Shown here piece after piece: positions 52,935 through 60,900 of a DNA stretch of 64,000 nucleotides. A model generated the notes under the pieces. That model made no database searches, was not told the origin of the DNA, and worked only from the letters and a program-made list of their open reading frames with translations. This DNA is from Pedobacter rhodius (GTDB lineage Bacteria; Bacteroidota; Bacteroidia; Sphingobacteriales; Sphingobacteriaceae), in assembly GCF_027213645.1 (NCBI RefSeq), contig NZ_JAPWGL010000003.1, forward strand, positions 744,001 to 808,000. The letters run 5' to 3'. The translations under genes were made by a program, and so were the position numbers. Every line of letters starts with the position of its first letter. Positions within the stretch are counted from its first letter, which is position 1.

Positions 52935-53476
52935 TGGAGATTCAGGAAACAGGATTAAAAGACTGTGTAATTATTAAACCAAGGGTTTTCGAAGATACGA
53001 GAGGCTATTTTTTCGAAAGTTTTAATAAAAATACTTTTGAAGCAAAAACGGGTTTATCCGGAAATTTTGTACAGGATAACGAATCTTTTTCTTCTTATGG
53101 CGTAATCAGGGGTTTGCATGCGCAATCTGGTGAGCATGCCCAGGCCAAACTGGTTCGGGTTTTAAAGGGCGAGGTATTAGATGTTGCCGTAGATGCCCGT
53201 CCTGGTTCGCCTACATACGGGAAACACATTTCTGTAAAACTAAGTGCCGAAAATCATTTGCAACTTTATGTTCCGAGAGGCTTTCTTCACGGTTTCTCCG
53301 TATTGAGTGAAACTGCTGAGTTTTTTTACAAGTGTGATAATTTCTATAATAAAGCTTCAGAACTGGGCGTAATTTATAATGACGCAGATTTAGCTATCGA
53401 TTGGATGATTCCTGAAGATAAAGCAGCTGTATCAGAAAAAGATTTAATTCTAAATACCTTTTCTTCGTTAAAATAA
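52934..53476 (+). CDS. rfbC: dTDP-4-dehydrorhamnose 3,5-epimerase
   Basis: 180 residues, full length. Family residues are present: RGLHAQ with catalytic H62, VRVLKGEVLDVAVDAR, and the YVPRGFLHGFSVLS cupin stretch with Y132 downstream. The segment after H62 reads AQSGEHAQAKL in place of the commoner YQLPPHAQGKL. The enzyme epimerises C3 and C5 of the rfbB product. It overlaps rfbB and is followed after 1 base by rfbD. Confidence 0.96.
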   Translation: MEIQETGLKDCVIIKPRVFEDTRGYFFESFNKNTFEAKTGLSGNFVQDNESFSSYGVIRGLHAQSGEHAQAKLVRVLKGEVLDVAVDARPGSPTYGKHISVKLSAENHLQLYVPRGFLHGFSVLSETAEFFYKCDNFYNKASELGVIYNDADLAIDWMIPEDKAAVSEKDLILNTFSSLK

Positions 53477-53477
53477 T

Positions 53478-54335
53478 ATGAGCAAAATACTCGTAATTGG
53501 TGCAGGTGGCCAACTTGGACAATGTCTTAAAACCGTTGCTGAAAGACGGGGTATTTCTGATATCATTTTCCCTGTTGAAAAGGAAGCAAATATTTTAGAT
53601 GCAGACTTATTAAATAAATTACTGGAAAGAGAAAAACCAGCTTTTGTAATTAACTGCGCGGCCTATACCGCTGTTGATAAGGCCGAAGATGAAGTTCAAT
53701 TGTCAAAGGCTGTTAATGAAACGGGTGCAGGTTATTTAGCTGCCGCCTGCGAGGCAAATTCAGTCACTTTAATTCATGTTTCTACAGATTTCGTTTTTGA
53801 AGGAAACGAGGTGAAGCTTTTAAAGGAAGAAGATGAGGCAAATCCGATAAATGTATATGGCGTTACTAAGCTAGATGGAGAAAAAGCAGTAACAGCTGTT
53901 CTGGAAAAACATTTTATTATTCGTACCAGCTGGTTGTATTCAGAATATGCCAATAACTTCGTAAAAACGATGTTAAAGTTTGGTGCCGAACGTGATGAAC
54001 TCAACATTATTGCTGATCAGGTTGGTACCCCAACTTATGCTATAGATTTAGCAAATGCAATTTTCGATATTATTGATTCGGGAAATGAAAATTATGGCAT
54101 CTATCATTACAGTAACGAAGGCGTAACTTCATGGTTCGATTTTGCGAAAGCCATATTTGATATTAGTAGAACCAATGTTAATGCAAATCCAATCCCAGGC
54201 TCGGCCTATCCCACCAAAGCAAAACGCCCGGCATTTTCTGTAATGGATAAAACAAAAATAAAAAATACATTTGGCCTGACTATTCCTTATTGGAGAGATA
54301 GTCTTATTGAATGTATACATCAGCTAAAAGGCTAA
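53478..54335 (+). CDS. rfbD: dTDP-4-dehydrorhamnose reductase
   Basis: 285 residues. The Rossmann motif GAGGQLG (8-14), VINCAAYTAVDKAEDE and the catalytic Y127-x3-K131 in YGVTK identify RmlD/RfbD, which reduces the 4-keto sugar to dTDP-L-rhamnose. The gene is tightly coupled to rfbC. Downstream, about 126 bases contain a GTTAA-rich repeat before rfbA. Confidence 0.96.
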   Translation: MSKILVIGAGGQLGQCLKTVAERRGISDIIFPVEKEANILDADLLNKLLEREKPAFVINCAAYTAVDKAEDEVQLSKAVNETGAGYLAAACEANSVTLIHVSTDFVFEGNEVKLLKEEDEANPINVYGVTKLDGEKAVTAVLEKHFIIRTSWLYSEYANNFVKTMLKFGAERDELNIIADQVGTPTYAIDLANAIFDIIDSGNENYGIYHYSNEGVTSWFDFAKAIFDISRTNVNANPIPGSAYPTKAKRPAFSVMDKTKIKNTFGLTIPYWRDSLIECIHQLKG

Positions 54336-54461
54336 TGTTTAACTGTTTAATCGTTAAATTGTTTTAATGGAAAATAATAATAAAAAGATATAATTGAAGG
54401 TTAAATATTATCGGTTATACAGTTAACCGATTCTGCAAATAACCGCTTAAACAAATAAATA

Positions 54462-55322
54462 ATGAAAGGTATAATTTTAGCTGGTGGCAGCGGAACACGT
54501 TTACATCCATTAACCTTAGCTTGCAGTAAGCAAATGATGCCGGTTTATGATAAGCCGATGATCTATTATCCTTTATCTACTTTGATGCTTGCAGGGATAA
54601 AAGAAATTTTAATTATTTCTACACCTCATGATTTGCCAAATTTTGAAAAATTATTAGGCGATGGCGCTTCATTAGGCTGTAAATTTAGTTATGCCGTGCA
54701 AGCCGAACCAAACGGTCTGGCACAAGCCTTTGTTATTGGCGAAGAATTTATCGGAAAAGATAAGGTTGCATTGGTTTTAGGCGATAACATTTTCCACGGT
54801 GATGGCATGGCCAAATTATTACAGGCCAGCTCTGATCCGGAAGGAGGCGTTGTTTTTGCTTACCAGGTTTCTGACCCGGAGCGCTACGGAGTTGTAGAAT
54901 TTGATGCCGATAAAAACGCCATTTCCATTGAAGAAAAGCCTGAAAAGCCTAAATCTGATTACGCTGTACCAGGATTGTATTTTTATGACAACGAAGTTGT
55001 CGAAATTGCGAAAAATATCAAGCCTTCTCCAAGAGGCGAATATGAAATTACAGATATCAATAAAGTTTACCTGGAAAGAGGCACTTTAAAAGTTGGTGTG
55101 CTGAGCCGCGGAACAGCCTGGCTGGATACCGGAACCTTTACGTCATTAATGCAGGCCGGGCAGTTCGTTCAGATTATTGAAGAGCGTCAGGGTTTAAAAA
55201 TCGGGTGTATCGAAGAAATTGCCTATCGCATGGGTTTTATAAATTCAGAACAGCTAAGGGCAATCGCAACCCCGCTCGTTAAAAGCGGTTATGGCGCTTA
55301 CTTGCTGAAGCAAATTAAATAG
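54462..55322 (+). CDS. rfbA: Glucose-1-phosphate thymidylyltransferase
   Basis: 286 residues. The nucleotidyltransferase motif [13 protein letters not shown] (about 6-18), [10 protein letters not shown] and GLYFYDN are the family signatures of RmlA/RfbA, which makes dTDP-glucose, the first step of the dTDP-rhamnose pathway. It is the last gene of the four-gene set, though 126 bases separate it from rfbD. A long hairpin follows at 55404-55437. Confidence 0.97.
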   Translation: MKGIILAGGSGTRLHPLTLACSKQMMPVYDKPMIYYPLSTLMLAGIKEILIISTPHDLPNFEKLLGDGASLGCKFSYAVQAEPNGLAQAFVIGEEFIGKDKVALVLGDNIFHGDGMAKLLQASSDPEGGVVFAYQVSDPERYGVVEFDADKNAISIEEKPEKPKSDYAVPGLYFYDNEVVEIAKNIKPSPRGEYEITDINKVYLERGTLKVGVLSRGTAWLDTGTFTSLMQAGQFVQIIEERQGLKIGCIEEIAYRMGFINSEQLRAIATPLVKSGYGAYLLKQIK

Positions 55323-55403
55323 CCTGATTAAAAGGCCATATTAAATATTCAATCTGTACTGAGGGTGTAATTTATTTCATAAAAATTACGATGAGTTAAA
55401 GGT

Positions 55404-55437
55404 GAAAGCAAGAGAAATAAAACTTTCTCTTGCTTTC
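55404..55437 (+). terminator. 14-bp perfect hairpin downstream of rfbA
   Basis: GAAAGCAAGAGAAA and TTTCTCTTGCTTTC pair perfectly around a 6-base loop. A T-run does not follow, so it may be a Rho-dependent or mRNA-stability element; it directly abuts the REP-like repeat beginning at 55437. Confidence 0.6.
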
Positions 55438-55972
55438 GTCATTGCGAGACACTAAGCCTGCCTACCGCAGCTACCGTGTGGACACAAATTATTAAAGTTT
55501 TTTTTCCGCTCTTTGCCGCGGGGCATCAAACATTTTTCATTGTTTGTTTATGTTTTAAAATGGTATTCAAGCTTGCTGCGCAGGTTGAAGCATCAAAAGT
55601 ATGCAAAAATGCTTTGTCAATCCAGCTAGGGGGCTTCCGCACTATCTTATACACATCAAAAAAACAGCGGCACTTTGTTTTGTTCGTTACTGCTAATTGA
55701 ATGATTTTGCTAAACCTGAACACAAAACCACTGCGTTTGAGGTTTGGCAGTGCAAGATGTTCTATCCTGCAACTGTTTTTTTGATTATCCACCCCTTGGG
55801 ATTGACGGCGTCCTTCGGTAAAACCTGTTGGATATGTAAGTCAGTCAGCGAAATGCCTAAAAAACCGTTTCAAAAAGATGTGTCCACATGATAGCTACCG
55901 CACGCAGGGAATCTTAATGCGATCGCTATAAACATATTATTTTAAGATTGCTTCGTGCCTCGCAATGACGAC
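55437..55972. repeat. REP-like inverted repeat interrupted by an insertion
   Basis: CGTCATTGCGAG at 55437 faces CTCGCAATGACGAC at 55959-55972. CCTGCCTACCGCAG on the left and GCTACCGCACGCAGG...GATTGCTTCG on the right belong to the same palindromic unit. A roughly 415-bp element interrupts it at 55477-55892. Confidence 0.6.
55477..55892. mobile_element. MITE-like element with TGTGGACACA terminal inverted repeats
   Basis: TGTGGACACA at 55477-55486 and TGTGTCCACA at 55879-55888 are exact 10-bp terminal inverted repeats enclosing 412 bases; four more bases (TGAT) may belong to the right end. AGCTACCG flanks both sides (55469-55476 and 55893-55900), a candidate 8-bp target duplication. Open frames inside are short (74 codons plus, 88 codons minus) and show no transposase signature. 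This fits a non-autonomous miniature element or an internally deleted insertion sequence. The family is unassigned. Confidence 0.65.
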
Positions 55973-56037
55973 CTTTTATTAGCTTTTGGAAGGACTTGCA
56001 AAAGCTAATTAAGGCGTTTCGACAAGCTCAACGTGAC

Positions 56038-56457
56038 ATTTTCTTTAGGACTATTAATTTATCAGGAAAGCTTCTTTTTAGAAGCATGATGCAAAATATC
56101 AGATTTCCATGGGTTCCTCATATTTACAACCTTCCTGCAGTCAAAAAATGAATGAACATATTGTAAACCAAATACAGTAACGCCAAATCAATTGTAAACA
56201 AATAACAGCAACAAGACTTTCTATTGTAAACTTATTCCAGTATAGGACAGGCCGAAATGATAACTTACAAAATTACAACATAATATATATTATAACGGAG
56301 TTCCGACGAGGTTAGGTCGGGGTTCAGTCGGACTTATGACAATTATACCCGACTAAACTCCGTCGTAAATTCGAGTAATAAGTGACTTAATCCTTGCTTA
56401 TTTGTACAATTTTACTTAGATTGGTACTAATCATCTCCTAATTTAATCTTAAGAATT
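56038..56457. other. Gene-free region before the DUF6266 gene
   Basis: No gene is seen. Near 56299-56373, AACGGAGTTCCGAC faces CGACTAAACTCCGTCG, making a long imperfect hairpin with GTCGGGG inside. The rest is AT-rich. A leader or a relic repeat is possible. Confidence 0.4.
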
Positions 56458-57093
56458 ATGGCTATATTAAATGAAGGAATTAACGGAGGCTTTACCGGAA
56501 AGGTGGGCAGCGTTATCGGCTACCGGCTCAATGGTAAATGGGTAGTCAGAGGATTGCCCAAAGTAAGTAAAAAAAATAAAATCGGTAGTGCCGAACAAAA
56601 ACGCAGCCGGGCGAAATTTACGATAATGCAGCAGTTTTTATCAGTCATGCTTCCATACATCAGGATTGGTTTTAATCTTGAAGCTAAACTCCGGAACATC
56701 TCTGCACACAACGCGGCGAAATCTTATAACTTAATACATGCCTTTACAGATAAAGATGAGCTTGACTATACAAAAATAGTGCTGACCAAAGGCAATTTGC
56801 CCGGCGCCGAATCACCACTTGTAAAAACGGTAGAAAACGGCCTGTTGTTTAACTGGGTATTTTCCAAACCGGCAAATTCCATAATGGCGGATGACCAGGT
56901 GATGCTCATGGCCTACCAGGCAGAAAGCAACCAGACGGTATGTATGTACAGCGGTGCAAGAAGAAAAAGCGGTGCTGAGATTTTGGAGATTGGACAACCC
57001 ACCGGCCTGGCTTATCACGCCTGGATTTCCTTCGTGTCTGACAATCGCACGGCCATCTCGACCAGCCAATATTTGGGTACCTGTGTTTTCTAA
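56458..57093 (+). CDS. DUF6266 family protein
   Basis: 211 residues. The N-terminus MAILNEGINGGFTGKVGSVIGYRLNGKWVVRGLPKVSKKNKIG is the DUF6266 signature. Members are common in Sphingobacteriaceae, often in several copies, and have no known function. No signal peptide or membrane segment is visible. It lies between the rfb operon and the UDP-sugar dehydrogenase without evident link to polysaccharide synthesis. Confidence 0.85.
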   Translation: MAILNEGINGGFTGKVGSVIGYRLNGKWVVRGLPKVSKKNKIGSAEQKRSRAKFTIMQQFLSVMLPYIRIGFNLEAKLRNISAHNAAKSYNLIHAFTDKDELDYTKIVLTKGNLPGAESPLVKTVENGLLFNWVFSKPANSIMADDQVMLMAYQAESNQTVCMYSGARRKSGAEILEIGQPTGLAYHAWISFVSDNRTAISTSQYLGTCVF

Positions 57094-57159
57094 TATGCAC
57101 ATTTGCTGCCCGTGCCTATTCGGTGATTTTTCTATCTTTACCCGCTGCACTTTAAATTC

Positions 57160-58443
57160 ATGGATAGGAAAAAACATATTGCAATAATTGGACTAGGCTA
57201 CGTGGGTTTGCCGTTGGCAATTGAATTTGCCAAAAAATATTCCGTTATCGGATTTGATACCAATGAAAAGCGTGTTAACGAATTAAAAAATGGTTTCGAT
57301 AGTACTAAAGAAGCCAATTTAGAAGATCTTAAATTGGTTTTGACTGATTCAGCTGGTGATAAAGGATTAAAATTCAGTTCGAGCCTTCCGGATATCAGTT
57401 CATGTACGATTTTTATTGTTACCGTTCCGACGCCTATTGATCACCTTAAGCGACCGGATTTGGTGCCTTTGTTAACAGCTTCAAAAATGCTGGGCATTGT
57501 ACTGAAAAAAGGAGATATCGTCATTTACGAATCGACCGTTTACCCGGGTTGTACCGAAGAAGATTGTGTGCCTGTTCTGGAGCAGATTTCCGGACTAAAG
57601 TATAACGAAGATTTTTTCTGCGGCTATTCACCGGAACGTATTAACCCAGGCGATAAAATAAATACGCTTACAAAAATTAAAAAAGTTACTTCGGGCTCTA
57701 CGCCGGCTGTAGCCGCTCAAATTAATGAATTGTATGCCAGCATTATTAGTGCAGGCACGCATTTAGCACCGAGCATAAAAGTTGCCGAAGCTTCCAAAGC
57801 GATAGAAAATGCCCAGCGTGATGTGAACATCTCTTTTGTTAATGAACTGGCTTTAATTTTTGATAAAATGCAGATAGACACAGCAGATGTGCTTGCTGCT
57901 GCCGCTACCAAATGGAATTTTTTAAATTACAAACCGGGTTTAGTTGGCGGGCATTGCATCGGGGTAGATCCTTATTACCTTGCACATAAATCAGAAGCTT
58001 TGGGTTACAAACCTGAGGTTATTTTATCCGGTCGCCGGGTAAATGATAACATGGGGATGTTTGTTGCCAATAAAGTGCTGAAAATGATGGTGGCGCACGA
58101 TAAAGCCATAAAAAATGCTAAAGTATTGATATTGGGATTTGCTTTTAAAGAGAATTGCCCCGATGTAAGGAATACCCGGGTAATCGACATTTATAAAGAA
58201 CTCAAATCATTTTCTATAGCGGTTGATATTTACGATCCATGGGCAGATTCATCAATCGTGAAAGCGGAATACAATATCCCCCTATTAGATAAGGTTCCTT
58301 CAACTGCTTATGACGCTGTAATTTTAGCGGTAGCACACCAGAAGTTTCTGGACTTAGATTTTGCTGCTTTTAAATTAAATGGCGCAATCATATTTGATAC
58401 AAAATCTTTTATTGATCGTAATGTAGTTGATGCCAGATTGTAA
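57160..58443 (+). CDS. UDP-N-acetylhexosamine 6-dehydrogenase (TviB/WbpO type)
   Basis: 427 residues. The NAD-binding motif GLGYVGLP lies at 11-18, the central NAQRDVNISFVNELA segment is family-typical, and the catalytic cysteine C266 is in GGHCIGVDPYY. The sequence GFDTNEKRVNELKNGFDSTKEANLEDLK resembles TviB/WbpO, which oxidise UDP-GlcNAc or UDP-GalNAc to uronic acids, more than UDP-glucose dehydrogenase. The product would feed an acidic capsule. Substrate choice is inferred from subgroup resemblance only. Confidence 0.9.
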   Translation: MDRKKHIAIIGLGYVGLPLAIEFAKKYSVIGFDTNEKRVNELKNGFDSTKEANLEDLKLVLTDSAGDKGLKFSSSLPDISSCTIFIVTVPTPIDHLKRPDLVPLLTASKMLGIVLKKGDIVIYESTVYPGCTEEDCVPVLEQISGLKYNEDFFCGYSPERINPGDKINTLTKIKKVTSGSTPAVAAQINELYASIISAGTHLAPSIKVAEASKAIENAQRDVNISFVNELALIFDKMQIDTADVLAAAATKWNFLNYKPGLVGGHCIGVDPYYLAHKSEALGYKPEVILSGRRVNDNMGMFVANKVLKMMVAHDKAIKNAKVLILGFAFKENCPDVRNTRVIDIYKELKSFSIAVDIYDPWADSSIVKAEYNIPLLDKVPSTAYDAVILAVAHQKFLDLDFAAFKLNGAIIFDTKSFIDRNVVDARL

Positions 58444-58497
58444 GAAGAAATCATATTCATGCAAATAGAATCATTTAATTACGCAAAAATTATTCAG

Positions 58498-58505
58498 TAT
58501 GTTTG
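58498..58505 (+). promoter_or_regulatory. Probable -7 promoter box before gmd
   Basis: TATGTTTG matches TAnnTTTG and lies 25 bases before the gmd start. The -33 position is not a clean TTG. It may give gmd its own promoter within the cluster. Confidence 0.4.
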
Positions 58506-58530
58506 CGAACATAATATCTATGAATAATTT

Positions 58531-59682
58531 ATGAAAGTTGCACTTATTACTGGTATCACCGGACAAGATGGGGCTTATTTAGCTGAATTCTTACTAAAAA
58601 AAGGCTATTTCGTTCACGGCATTAAAAGAAGAAGTTCGTTGTTCAATACTGACCGAATCGATCATTTATACCAGGACCAGCATGAAAGTAATGTTCATTT
58701 CAAATTACATTATGGCGATTTAACGGATTCAACCAACTTAATCAGAATTATTCAGGAAACCCAGCCCGATGAGATTTACAATTTGGGCGCAATGAGCCAT
58801 GTTATGGTGTCCTTTGATTCTCCCGAATATGTAGCAAATGTAGACGGGATAGGAACCTTACGAATTTTAGAAGCTGTGCGAATTTTAGGATTGGAGAAAA
58901 AGACCAGAATTTATCAGGCTTCCACTTCAGAGTTATATGGCGGAATGCCTGAAAATAAAAACGAAAAGGGTTTTTATGATGAAAACTCCCCTTTTTACCC
59001 CCGTTCACCGTATGGGGTAGCTAAAATATATGGCTTCTGGATTACCAAAAATTACCGTGAGGCCTACAATATGTTTGCTTGTAATGGAATTCTTTTTAAT
59101 CATGAGAGTCCATTGAGAGGCGAAACCTTTGTAACCAGAAAAATTACCAGAGCTACGGCTAAAATTGCTTTAGGACTTCAGGGATGTTTATATCTGGGTA
59201 ATTTATCTGCTCAACGAGATTGGGGGCATGCCAAGGATTATATCGAGGCGATGTGGTTAATTCTTCAGCAAGAAAAGGCAGAGGATTTTGTGATTGCAAC
59301 AGGAGTAACAACAACTGTACGGGATTTTGTAAGAATGAGTTTTGCAGAATTGGGTATAGAGGTTGAATTTTCGGGTAAAGACGAAAATGAAAAGGGCGTT
59401 ATTATCGATGTTGATGAAGAAAGGGCAATAAGCTTTGGCCTGAACCTTAATGCGCTTAAACCAGGGTTAACGGTTGTAAGGGTTGATCCGAAATATTTTA
59501 GACCTACTGAAGTCGATTTGCTTTTGGGCGATCCAACTAAATCGAAAACTCAGTTGGGCTGGGTGCCAAAGTATGATTTACCAGCATTAGTTAAAGATAT
59601 GGTACAATCTGATTTGGTGCTAATGAAAAAAGATGAATATTTGAGCAAAAGTGGCTTTAAAACCCTTAATTATTTTGAGTAG
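58531..59682 (+). CDS. gmd: GDP-mannose 4,6-dehydratase
   Basis: 383 residues. The start [46 protein letters not shown] is diagnostic, with catalytic Y161-x3-K165 in SPYGVAKIY. It converts GDP-mannose to GDP-4-keto-6-deoxymannose, the precursor of GDP-L-fucose, GDP-rhamnose or GDP-perosamine. No fucose synthase (fcl), reductase or aminotransferase follows within the window, so the final sugar is open. It ends 288 bases before the phosphatase gene. Confidence 0.97.
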   Translation: MKVALITGITGQDGAYLAEFLLKKGYFVHGIKRRSSLFNTDRIDHLYQDQHESNVHFKLHYGDLTDSTNLIRIIQETQPDEIYNLGAMSHVMVSFDSPEYVANVDGIGTLRILEAVRILGLEKKTRIYQASTSELYGGMPENKNEKGFYDENSPFYPRSPYGVAKIYGFWITKNYREAYNMFACNGILFNHESPLRGETFVTRKITRATAKIALGLQGCLYLGNLSAQRDWGHAKDYIEAMWLILQQEKAEDFVIATGVTTTVRDFVRMSFAELGIEVEFSGKDENEKGVIIDVDEERAISFGLNLNALKPGLTVVRVDPKYFRPTEVDLLLGDPTKSKTQLGWVPKYDLPALVKDMVQSDLVLMKKDEYLSKSGFKTLNYFE

Positions 59683-59970
59683 AAAACGAAAAATTCAGTT
59701 TTATTGCTTATTTTTTTTGGTTTATTGGTTTACTTTTAAAATTTATTAGCTTTCTTTATTTTTAATGATTCTATTTTTTGTTTTTTTTTGAAAAATGAAT
59801 AAATCGGAGTATTTTTAAATATATAATTCATTTCTTTTAAATAACGTATACATCTCAACCTATAAAAATAGATTTAAACAACAAATTGGATGATATTTGT
59901 TCTTGCTGTTTAATCAATGTATATATAGTTTATTATTAAGTTATCGTTCGCCCCGAAATCCTTTAATCAT

Positions 59971-60720
59971 ATGTTGAGTTTTTTTAATAAGAAAAAGAAA
60001 GTTACTGATATCTCCTGGTTGGGAATAGATATGCATTCACACATCTTACCAGGTATTGACGATGGTTCTCCTGATGTTCAAACTTCTTTACGATTCGTTA
60101 AAGCATTTGAAGAATTGGGCTTTGACCGAATTATCTGTACACCTCATATTTACAAAGAGCTTTATCCAAATGATAAAGAAACTATCGGGGCAGCAAAAGA
60201 CTTGCTGCTTGATGAGATGCAAAAAAACAGTGTTTCTTTAAAATTAGATGCAGGCGCTGAGTACATGATTAACCAGGATTTCGATATTTCTGCCCCACTT
60301 TGCTCATTAAGCGATAAGCATTTATTAATCGAGATGTCTTATTTAACAGAAAGCCCGAATATCAGTCAAACTATATTCGATTTAGAAATTAAAGGTTTTC
60401 AGCCCATATTAGCCCATCCCGAACGATATACTTTTTATTTTAAAGATAAAAGCAGGTTAAAAAGATTTAAAGAAAAGGGATGTTTACTACAGTTAAATCT
60501 ATTGTCTGTACTAGGTTATTATGGTAAGGATGTTAAACATCTTGCTGAAATGCTGCTTTCAGAAAAGTTGTATGATTTAGCGGGGACCGACCTCCACCAT
60601 GAAAAACATCTTAGCACACTAACTGATGCCGTTCAATCCGGAAGGTTGTACGATGTTTTAGGAAATTATGAATTTAAGAATAAAGAGCTTTTTAATCAAA
60701 ATCTTAATATAGACGTATAG
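59971..60720 (+). CDS. CpsB/YwqE-type PHP tyrosine-protein phosphatase
   Basis: 249 residues. The PHP metal site begins as DMHSHILPGIDDG (H22, H24), followed by CTPHIYKELYPN, LAHPERYTFYF and GTDLHHEKH, which supply the other histidines. These enzymes dephosphorylate bacterial tyrosine kinases that control capsule chain length. The Wzc-type partner is probably the gene cut off at the right edge. It has a long AT-rich upstream region of 288 bases with no other ORF. Confidence 0.93.
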   Translation: MLSFFNKKKKVTDISWLGIDMHSHILPGIDDGSPDVQTSLRFVKAFEELGFDRIICTPHIYKELYPNDKETIGAAKDLLLDEMQKNSVSLKLDAGAEYMINQDFDISAPLCSLSDKHLLIEMSYLTESPNISQTIFDLEIKGFQPILAHPERYTFYFKDKSRLKRFKEKGCLLQLNLLSVLGYYGKDVKHLAEMLLSEKLYDLAGTDLHHEKHLSTLTDAVQSGRLYDVLGNYEFKNKELFNQNLNIDV

Positions 60721-60858
60721 AATCCTGTCGTTTTTTATATAAATAATTAATAGGCTTAATTTCTTAAATGCCTAGCTACGCCCTTTCCTATCAAATGAAA
60801 TAATTTTGTACTTTTACGAACAATAATTTTAGCGCATATAATGAAATATCTGATTTGA

Positions 60859-60866
60859 TAATTTTG
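60859..60866 (+). promoter_or_regulatory. Candidate -7 box before the export protein gene
   Basis: TAATTTTG matches TAnnTTTG and lies 34 bases before the ATG of the export protein. A second TAATTTTG is at 60801-60808. The -33 region is not convincing at either site. Confidence 0.3.
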
Positions 60867-60900
60867 TATTCCAAATCAAATATTCATAACCTATCTAAAC

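Noticed and set aside
55526..55792. Minus-strand open frame of 88 codons inside the TIR-flanked element
   Set aside because: It has no transposase motif or recognisable similarity. I describe the element but do not call this a gene.
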